Positions 5,143 through 9,641 of a stretch of DNA of 9,641 bases are shown one piece after another. The notes below the pieces were generated by a model. It saw only the letters and a program-made list of their open reading frames with translations. It made no database searches and was not told where the DNA came from. The DNA is from Pirellulales bacterium (lineage in GTDB: Bacteria > Planctomycetota > Planctomycetia > Pirellulales > JALHLM01). A program made the translations under genes and the position numbers. The first letter of the stretch is position 1. Each line of letters starts with the position of its first letter. The stretch spans positions 1 through 9,641 of the forward strand of contig JALHLM010000211.1 in assembly GCA_022844585.1 (NCBI GenBank), written 5' to 3'.

Positions 5143-7050
5143 ATGCCCGTACTCGAACAGCTTGGACCCTATCGGATCGGCCGCCGTTTGGGACGTGGCG
5201 GGATGGGGACGGTCTATGCGGCCGTCAACGAACAGGATCAGCAGGCGGCGGCCGTCAAAGTGCTGGCCGCGGCCCTCTCGCAGGACGAAGGATTTCGCGA
5301 TCGCTTCGAGGCCGAGGTCGAGTCGCTGCGCAAGCTACGGCATCCGCACATCGTGCGGCTGTACGGCTTTGGTGAACAGGACGGCGTGCTGTTTTACGCG
5401 ATGGAGTTGGTCGAGGGGCGCAGCCTGGAGGAGGAACTGGCGGCGGGGCGGCCTTTCGATTGGCAGGATGTGACGCGGATCGCCATCCAAACCTGCCGGG
5501 CGCTGCGGCACGCGCACGATCGCGGGATCATCCATCGCGACATCAAGCCGGCGAACTTGATGCTCAATGCCCAGGAGGAAGTGAAGCTCTCCGACTTCGG
5601 CATCGCCAAGCTGTTCGGCGCCTCGGGCATGACGGTGGAAGGGGGCATCATCGGCACCGCCGAGTTCATGGCCCCCGAACAAGCCGACGGCCGCGCGGCG
5701 ACCGAGCGCACCGATTTGTACAGCCTGGGCGGCGTGATGTACACGCTATTGGCGCGGCGCCCGCCGTTCCGCGCGCGGACGTTGCCGGAGTTGCTGCAAT
5801 TGCAGCGCTACGCGGAGGCGGATCCCGTGCGTCGCTACGCGCCGGACACTCCGCCGGAGTTGGAAAAAATCATCGGGCAACTGCTGGCCAAGGAGCCGGA
5901 AAAGCGGCTCGCCAACGCGGCGGTGGTGATTCGCCGCTTGGAAGGCATGGTCGAGGACCTGGCGGACGCCGAGGATCGCGCGCCGCGCATCGCGCCGATC
6001 GCGCCGACCGATGCCGAGATCGCGAATGCGGCCACGCTCGCGGCGCCGGAAAATGGCCCGGCGCCTGCCAGCCCGTCGGCGACGTTGGAGTTCCTCCCCG
6101 GCGCGCCGTCGCCGGCCGTGGATCGCGCGGCAAGCACCCGCGTGGCCCCCACCGCAGCCGCCGGGGAAGCGCCGGTCCGCGCCGTGGACGAGGAGTTCCA
6201 TCTCGCCCCCACGCTACTGCGACAAACCACGCGCACGTTCAAGACGGTCGAAGAGGCCGACTTGGAAGACGCCGAGCGCGGCGACGAGACTTCCCACGCG
6301 TTCGCATGGCAAACAGCCGCCTTGGCCGCCACGCTGCTGGGCCTTGGCCTGCTGATCTGGTGGTTGTTGCAGCCGCCCGACGCCGACACGCTGCTGGCCC
6401 GCGTCGAGTCGAACTCCAGCACTCCGCAGACGCTCGCCACCGTGGAGGACGACATCGAGGCGCTGTTGACGAATCCCGAATTCGACGTGAGCCTCTCCGA
6501 TCGCGCCAAGTTGCAGCGCTATCAAGAGGACATCGCGATCGACAAGCTCGAACGCCAGTTCGAACGCGAGGCCCGCCGCGTGGGAAGCGGCAAGAAGCTG
6601 ACGCCGATCGAGCGCGCCTACCTCGACGCCATTCGCACCCTGCGCCGCGACGAGGCCGCCGGCGCCGACAAGCTCGACGCCTTGATCCGCCTGTTCGGCA
6701 CGTCGCCGGAAAGCGGCATCACCACGCAACGCATCTTGGAAGCGGCCCGACGCCAACGGTTCAACGCCCGGCTCTCCGTCACCGAAGCGATGACCGACGA
6801 CTTGAATTCGCTGGAAAAACAACTGAGTACGGCCGCCGACCTCCGCGAGGACGATCCCGACGACGCGCGGATTATTTACACCGGCATCATCGATCTCTAC
6901 GGCGACAAGCCCTGGGCGGCGGAGACGATTCAGAAAGTGCGACAACTGCTCGCCGAGCTTCCACCCCCTCGCCAGGAACAACAGGCCGCGCCCGAGATCG
7001 CAACGCAGGACGCAACTTCCCCGCCTCCTACCGAGTCGTCCGAGCCATGA
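5143..7050 (+). CDS. Transmembrane Hanks-type Ser/Thr protein kinase
   Basis: This PknB-like kinase phosphorylates Ser/Thr on cytoplasmic targets, with a C-terminal part beyond the membrane. Numbered from ATG 5143 (635 aa): glycine loop GRGGMGTV (17-24), ATP lysine K39 in AVKV, probable alpha-C Glu58, HRDIKPAN (131-138) with catalytic D133, DFG (151-153), APE (177-179) and D191. All key residues are present, so it should be active. The kinase domain ends near 270. A Pro/Ala-rich linker of about 110 residues follows, then one membrane helix (about 388-409, GLGLLIWWLL). The C-terminal 225 residues are helical and charged, end in a Pro/Gln-rich tail, and show no PASTA or other sensor motif I recognise. 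GTG 5086 would add 19 residues that do not look family-like; neither start has a good Shine-Dalgarno. Its stop overlaps the hemB start (ATGA), so the two are probably translationally coupled. Confidence 0.95.
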   Translation: MPVLEQLGPYRIGRRLGRGGMGTVYAAVNEQDQQAAAVKVLAAALSQDEGFRDRFEAEVESLRKLRHPHIVRLYGFGEQDGVLFYAMELVEGRSLEEELAAGRPFDWQDVTRIAIQTCRALRHAHDRGIIHRDIKPANLMLNAQEEVKLSDFGIAKLFGASGMTVEGGIIGTAEFMAPEQADGRAATERTDLYSLGGVMYTLLARRPPFRARTLPELLQLQRYAEADPVRRYAPDTPPELEKIIGQLLAKEPEKRLANAAVVIRRLEGMVEDLADAEDRAPRIAPIAPTDAEIANAATLAAPENGPAPASPSATLEFLPGAPSPAVDRAASTRVAPTAAAGEAPVRAVDEEFHLAPTLLRQTTRTFKTVEEADLEDAERGDETSHAFAWQTAALAATLLGLGLLIWWLLQPPDADTLLARVESNSSTPQTLATVEDDIEALLTNPEFDVSLSDRAKLQRYQEDIAIDKLERQFEREARRVGSGKKLTPIERAYLDAIRTLRRDEAAGADKLDALIRLFGTSPESGITTQRILEAARRQRFNARLSVTEAMTDDLNSLEKQLSTAADLREDDPDDARIIYTGIIDLYGDKPWAAETIQKVRQLLAELPPPRQEQQAAPEIATQDATSPPPTESSEP

Positions 7051-8042
7051 GTTTTCCCCGGACCCGCCTGAGGCGACTGCGTTACCTGCCACAACTGCGC
7101 GCGTTGACGCGCCAGGTGCGGCTCGACGCGGGGCAGTTGATTCTGCCGTTGTTCGTGCGCGACGGCGCGGGAGCGCCGCGGGAAATCGCCTCGATGCCGG
7201 GGCAATATCAATGGACGCTCGCCGACCTGGCCTGCGAAGCGGAAACGGCGCAACGGCTGGGTCTCGGCGGCGTGATCTTGTTCGGCATCCCCGCCCGCAA
7301 GGATGAAACAGGGAGCGACGCCCACGACGACGGCGGCATCATCCAGCGCTCCGTGCGCGCCGTGAAGGCCGCCGCGCCTGAGCTGCTGGTCATCACCGAC
7401 GTCTGCTGCTGCGAATACACCAGCCACGGCCATTGCGGCGTCGTCCATCAGACCACGCATGGCCACGACGTCGATAACGACGCCACGCTCGAACTCCTCG
7501 CGCGCCAGGCGGTCAGCCACGCGCGGGCCGGCGCCGACGTGATCGCGCCCAGCGGCATGATGGACGGCATGGTAGCGGCGATCCGCGCCGGTCTCGATCA
7601 GGCCGGCCGGACGGAGACGCCGATCTTGAGCTACGCGGCCAAGTACGCCAGCGCTTTCTACGGCCCGTTTCGCGACGCCGCGGAAAGCGCTCCGCAATTC
7701 GGCGACCGCCGTACTTACCAGATGGACTATGCCGCCGATCCCGGCCAGGCGCTCCGCGAAGTGGAGCAAGACCTGGCCGAAGGGGCCGATCTGGTGATGG
7801 TCAAGCCGGCGCTCGCGTATCTCGATATCATCCACCGCGTGCGTACACAATTTCCCGGCGTGCCGCTGGCGGCGTACAACGTCTCCGGCGAGTACAGCAT
7901 GATCAAAGCCGCCGCGGCCCAAGGTTGGCTGGACGAACGCGCCGTCGTGCTGGAAAGCTTGTCGGCCCTCCGCCGCGCCGGGGCCGAGATCATCCTCACC
8001 TACTGGGCCAAAGACGTGGCCGAATGGCTGCGGCATCAGTAG
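7047..8042 (+). CDS. hemB: Porphobilinogen synthase (delta-aminolevulinate dehydratase)
   Basis: The enzyme condenses two 5-aminolevulinate molecules into porphobilinogen, the second common step of tetrapyrrole (heme) synthesis, in the cytoplasm. The protein is 331 aa, the usual family length. The Schiff-base lysines are K199 (in SYAAKYASAFYGPFR) and K253 (in MVKPALAYLD). The metal site DVCCCEYTSHGHCG has C120, C122 and C130, the Zn-type arrangement rather than the Asp-rich Mg type. An additional Cys at 121 sits where Leu, Phe or Met is more usual. KDETGSDA at the active-site lid and YNVSGEYSM near the C-terminus are also family signatures. The start is the ATG overlapping the kinase stop (ATGA) and fits the typical MxFPxxRxRRLR beginning. 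The TAG stop lies inside an inverted repeat. The frame is open far upstream inside the kinase gene, but that part is an out-of-frame shadow. Confidence 0.98.
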   Translation: MSFPRTRLRRLRYLPQLRALTRQVRLDAGQLILPLFVRDGAGAPREIASMPGQYQWTLADLACEAETAQRLGLGGVILFGIPARKDETGSDAHDDGGIIQRSVRAVKAAAPELLVITDVCCCEYTSHGHCGVVHQTTHGHDVDNDATLELLARQAVSHARAGADVIAPSGMMDGMVAAIRAGLDQAGRTETPILSYAAKYASAFYGPFRDAAESAPQFGDRRTYQMDYAADPGQALREVEQDLAEGADLVMVKPALAYLDIIHRVRTQFPGVPLAAYNVSGEYSMIKAAAAQGWLDERAVVLESLSALRRAGAEIILTYWAKDVAEWLRHQ

Positions 8043-8126
8043 GTCAGGCTCTCCAGCCTGACGGAGAAAGCGCCACCAGGCACAATACGCCCCCGTTCAA
8101 GCGTCAGGCTGGAAAGCCTGACCTAC
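8039..8126. repeat. Compound inverted repeat (REP/BIME-like) at the hemB 3' end
   Basis: Two arms of 25 bp (8039-8063 and 8102-8126) are inverted copies with a single mismatch (8051 against 8114), separated by 38 nt. Each arm is itself a hairpin: GTCAGGCT, a 4-nt loop, then AGCCTGAC (stems 8043-8050/8055-8062 and 8103-8110/8115-8122). The unit therefore contains four copies of one 8-mer in alternating orientation, as in REP/BIME elements. It lies between the convergent hemB and the 8139-9281 gene and could fold as two small hairpins or one long stem, in either transcript. There is no T-run, so it is not a classical rho-independent terminator, although it may block 3' exonuclease or aid termination. 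I recall near-identical palindromes scattered in planctomycete genomes; this is memory, not a search. No transposase is nearby. Confidence 0.85.
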
Positions 8127-8138
8127 GGTGAAAGGGCG

Positions 8139-9281
8139 CTATGGCGTCGCCTGGGCGGTTTCGAGGGCCTGGGCCGCCTGCTGCTGCTGGGCGGCGAGTT
8201 GGGCCACCAGGCGGCGGTTGTCGATATCGATGCGGTCGGCCGTGGCGCGGACCTCGGCCAGCTTCTTGGTGACCTTGGCGAGTTGGTCCTGCACCAGCTT
8301 GGTTTCGGCCTCGGTGCGGGCCAACTCCGCCTGGAGCATCTTGATTTCGTCGTTGCGGAAGACGATTTGTCGCTGGACGTCCTCGTTGGCGAACTTCATG
8401 TACTGAAGGTCCTGTTGCCAGGAGGCGATCTCGGCGAGCAGCAGCGAGCGCGACCGGTAGAGCGTCTGCAGGGCATGGCCGTAATCGGTCAACGGACGGC
8501 GGTACTTGCCGCTCGCGTCGCCACGCCCCGCCGTATGCTCCGCGGCGATGAAATCCTTCCCATCGAACTCCATTTCCTTCTTCTGTTCCGCAGTGAACAC
8601 GCCGGGGAACTGTTGTTCGAGCTGGTCAGCGGTTAGACCGTCGAAGACGCCGTAGCGATCGTGCGGGAGGTTCTCGTAGGCGATCCACGGCGCGCCTGCT
8701 TGAAACGCGGTGACTAATTTCTGCTGTTCGCGGGGCGACATGGAGCGCGCGGGCGCGACGGCGAACTTGCCGCCGGCGGCGTCGACGGGTGGATTTTCCA
8801 GCACGACAAACTCACCGAGGTAACGCCCCGGCTGGGCGTTGGCGGCCGGATTGCCGGCCAGCGGCGAGCCCTCGAACATGTAGAGCGACTTCTTCGGTTC
8901 GATGGAGAGCGGCGTCGGCCGCGCCGGGTCGGCCTGCAGCGTGAAGATCAACGGAGCGCCAGGCGTGTTGGCGGCCGGCACGACGCTGCCAATCCACAGG
9001 CGGCCGCGATCGACCACGAGGCGGCTCAGTTGATCGCGGAGTTGCTTGCGGCCGGCGGCTTTTTCCGGCGCCGCGCCCATTTGAATGAGTGCGTCGCGGG
9101 CGTTGGCGTCGTCGCCGTTGCGCATGAGCGCGTTCTCCGCGCTCGTGCGATCGAGACTGGTTTTCATCGACTTGGCGGCGCGCTGCCAGCCGCGCAGATC
9201 GTGCGTGTACATCGCCAAATAGAAGAACACCAGGGCGACGACGATCAGGAAGCCCAGGATGATCTTGCTGGCCAGATTCAT
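8139..9281 (-). CDS. Membrane-anchored coiled-coil hypothetical protein (380 aa)
   Basis: I do not recognise a named family. Numbered from ATG 9281, residues 5-26 (IILGFLIVVALVFFYLAM) form one N-terminal membrane anchor with little before it, so the rest is probably extracytoplasmic. Residues 36-92 are helical. The segment 94-165 is beta-like (GRLWIGSVVP, LIFTLQ, GRYLGEFVVL). Residues 205-250 include YGVFDGLTADQLEQQFPGVF. About 275-375 is a long heptad-rich coiled coil (EIKMLQAELARTEAETKLVQ) ending in a Gln/Ala-rich tail. The architecture suggests an envelope scaffold or tether. The frame extends to an ATG at 9323, but 9281 is preferred because it puts the membrane helix at the N-terminus; neither start has a good Shine-Dalgarno. 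It converges on hemB, with the inverted repeat between them. Confidence 0.85.
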   Translation of the reverse strand: MNLASKIILGFLIVVALVFFYLAMYTHDLRGWQRAAKSMKTSLDRTSAENALMRNGDDANARDALIQMGAAPEKAAGRKQLRDQLSRLVVDRGRLWIGSVVPAANTPGAPLIFTLQADPARPTPLSIEPKKSLYMFEGSPLAGNPAANAQPGRYLGEFVVLENPPVDAAGGKFAVAPARSMSPREQQKLVTAFQAGAPWIAYENLPHDRYGVFDGLTADQLEQQFPGVFTAEQKKEMEFDGKDFIAAEHTAGRGDASGKYRRPLTDYGHALQTLYRSRSLLLAEIASWQQDLQYMKFANEDVQRQIVFRNDEIKMLQAELARTEAETKLVQDQLAKVTKKLAEVRATADRIDIDNRRLVAQLAAQQQQAAQALETAQATP

Positions 9282-9352
9282 GGCGTTTCGTCTCGTGTTC
9301 AGCGCGGCGCGAACGGCACCCATGCCGGAATAGCCGAAGGGTCCGGCCCAGC

Positions 9353-9387
9353 CGACCTAAACCGATGTTAGACAGCGGATTAGGTCG
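9353..9387. repeat. Inverted repeat upstream of the coiled-coil gene
   Basis: The arms CGACCTAA (9353-9360) and TTAGGTCG (9380-9387) are perfect inverted copies. The pairing continues inward past one A-A mismatch with CCG (9362-9364) against CGG (9376-9378), leaving an 11-nt loop. It lies 72 nt upstream of the 9281 start, so it could be an operator for a dimeric regulator or a hairpin in the 5' leader. There is no T-run. Confidence 0.55.
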
Positions 9388-9390
9388 CGT

Positions 9391-9415
9391 CAAGCCGCCA
9401 GGCTTCGCTGGCTTG
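9391..9415. repeat. Short imperfect hairpin
   Basis: GCCAG (9397-9401) pairs with CTGGC (9408-9412) across a 6-nt loop; CAA (9391-9393) and TTG (9413-9415) extend it beyond a 3-nt bulge. An alternative pairing is CAAGCC against GGCTTG (9391-9396/9410-9415). It is weak alone, but it lies between two better inverted repeats. Confidence 0.35.
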
Positions 9416-9434
9416 CCAAGAGGGCGCTGTTTGC

Positions 9435-9460
9435 CCGATCCGCCTGGGCTAACGGATCGG
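9435..9460. repeat. GC-rich 8-bp inverted repeat
   Basis: CCGATCCG (9435-9442) and CGGATCGG (9453-9460) are perfect inverted copies with a 10-nt loop. It lies between the divergent 9281 and 9550 starts. No T-run follows on either strand, so an operator or leader hairpin is more likely than a terminator. Confidence 0.45.
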
Positions 9461-9549
9461 CCATGATTGCTACATCCGCTTAAGTCCGCACGATCGAACT
9501 GCCGAATCATGCTGCGCGTGAACGATTCGCCCTGGGAAGAGTTACTGGC

Positions 9550-9641
9550 GTGAGTATGATCCTGAGTCCGCGGCCCGACAGTCCACCCCTGCCCGGCAAG
9601 GCGGCGTGGGGAGAGTTCGTGCTCGGCCTGGAGCGCACGCA
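9550..9641 (+). CDS. Start of an unidentified protein (3'-truncated by window edge)
   Basis: A GTG at 9550 opens a frame that runs to the window end (30 full codons, beginning VSMILSPRPDSPPLPGKAAW, then GEFVLGLERT). It is preceded by GGAAGAG at 9535-9541, a good Shine-Dalgarno at 8-nt spacing. An in-frame ATG two codons later (9556) would place the Shine-Dalgarno too far away. Codon third positions are mostly G or C, as in neighbouring genes. The product cannot be named from 30 residues. It would be divergent from the coiled-coil gene and share the 9282-9549 region. A 14-codon frame at 9509-9553 overlaps its start. The call is moderate because the frame is short. Confidence 0.5.
   Translation, partial: MSMILSPRPDSPPLPGKAAWGEFVLGLERT

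Noticed and set aside
5460..7046. Upstream half of an 860-codon plus-strand frame continuous with hemB
   Set aside because: It overlaps the kinase gene in another frame and is Arg/Gly/Ala-rich. HemB homology begins only at ATG 7047; the open frame is a GC-rich shadow, not a fusion.
6214..7092. 292-codon minus-strand frame opposite the kinase
   Set aside because: It is antisense to the kinase coding region, Gly/Arg-rich, with no recognisable motif or ribosome-binding site.
6930..8036. 368-codon minus-strand frame opposite hemB
   Set aside because: It is antisense to a certain gene, has a composition typical of an antisense shadow (His/Arg/Ala-rich) and shows no domain.
8039..8126. Classical rho-independent terminator for hemB
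   Set aside because: The hairpins are strong but no T-run follows on either strand, so it is listed as a repeat that may still aid termination.

Overview
The window is GC-rich (roughly mid-60s percent by eye) and gene-dense. It most resembles a planctomycete chromosome, probably of the Pirellulales type. The case rests on the codon bias, many small lineage-specific ORFs, a Hanks-type Ser/Thr kinase with one membrane segment, a single-RRM glycine-tailed RNA-binding protein, and a short palindromic repeat that I recall (not searched) from planctomycete genomes. I see no integrase, transposase, CRISPR array, rRNA or tRNA, so this looks like ordinary chromosome rather than a mobile island.

Layout. 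At 2-652 (+) lies the 3' part of a Sua5-type threonylcarbamoyl-AMP synthase. From 4473 down to 662, nine minus-strand genes are packed head to tail: an RRM RNA-binding protein, a 67-aa CxxC/H/C/H putative zinc protein, a 96-aa helix-turn-helix-like protein, a 135-aa unknown, an 80-aa BON protein, a 98-aa basic-tailed unknown, a membrane fatty acid desaturase, a 76- to 80-aa unknown, and a Cys-containing ~123-aa unknown. After the 117-nt gap that follows the RRM gene, spacings range from a 4-nt overlap to about 56 nt, and several starts have clear Shine-Dalgarno sequences, so the last eight probably form one or two operons. The RRM gene has a separate upstream leader. RRM proteins and desaturases are both cold-induced in other bacteria, so a cold or membrane-stress role is a reasonable inference, but only an inference.

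A roughly 670-nt divergent intergenic region (4474-5142) separates this array from a plus-strand pair: a 635-aa transmembrane Ser/Thr kinase and hemB (porphobilinogen synthase), joined by an ATGA overlap. hemB ends inside a compound inverted repeat (8039-8126), which separates it from a convergent minus-strand gene for a membrane-anchored coiled-coil protein (8139-9281). The 5' region of that gene (9282-9549) holds three hairpin-forming inverted repeats. A new plus-strand CDS appears to begin at 9550 and runs off the window.

No clearly new biological system is evident. The items most worth a second look are the REP-like element at the hemB 3' end, the kinase-hemB coupling, the small-gene array with an ATGA-coupled putative Zn/HTH pair, and the inverted repeats at 9353-9460.
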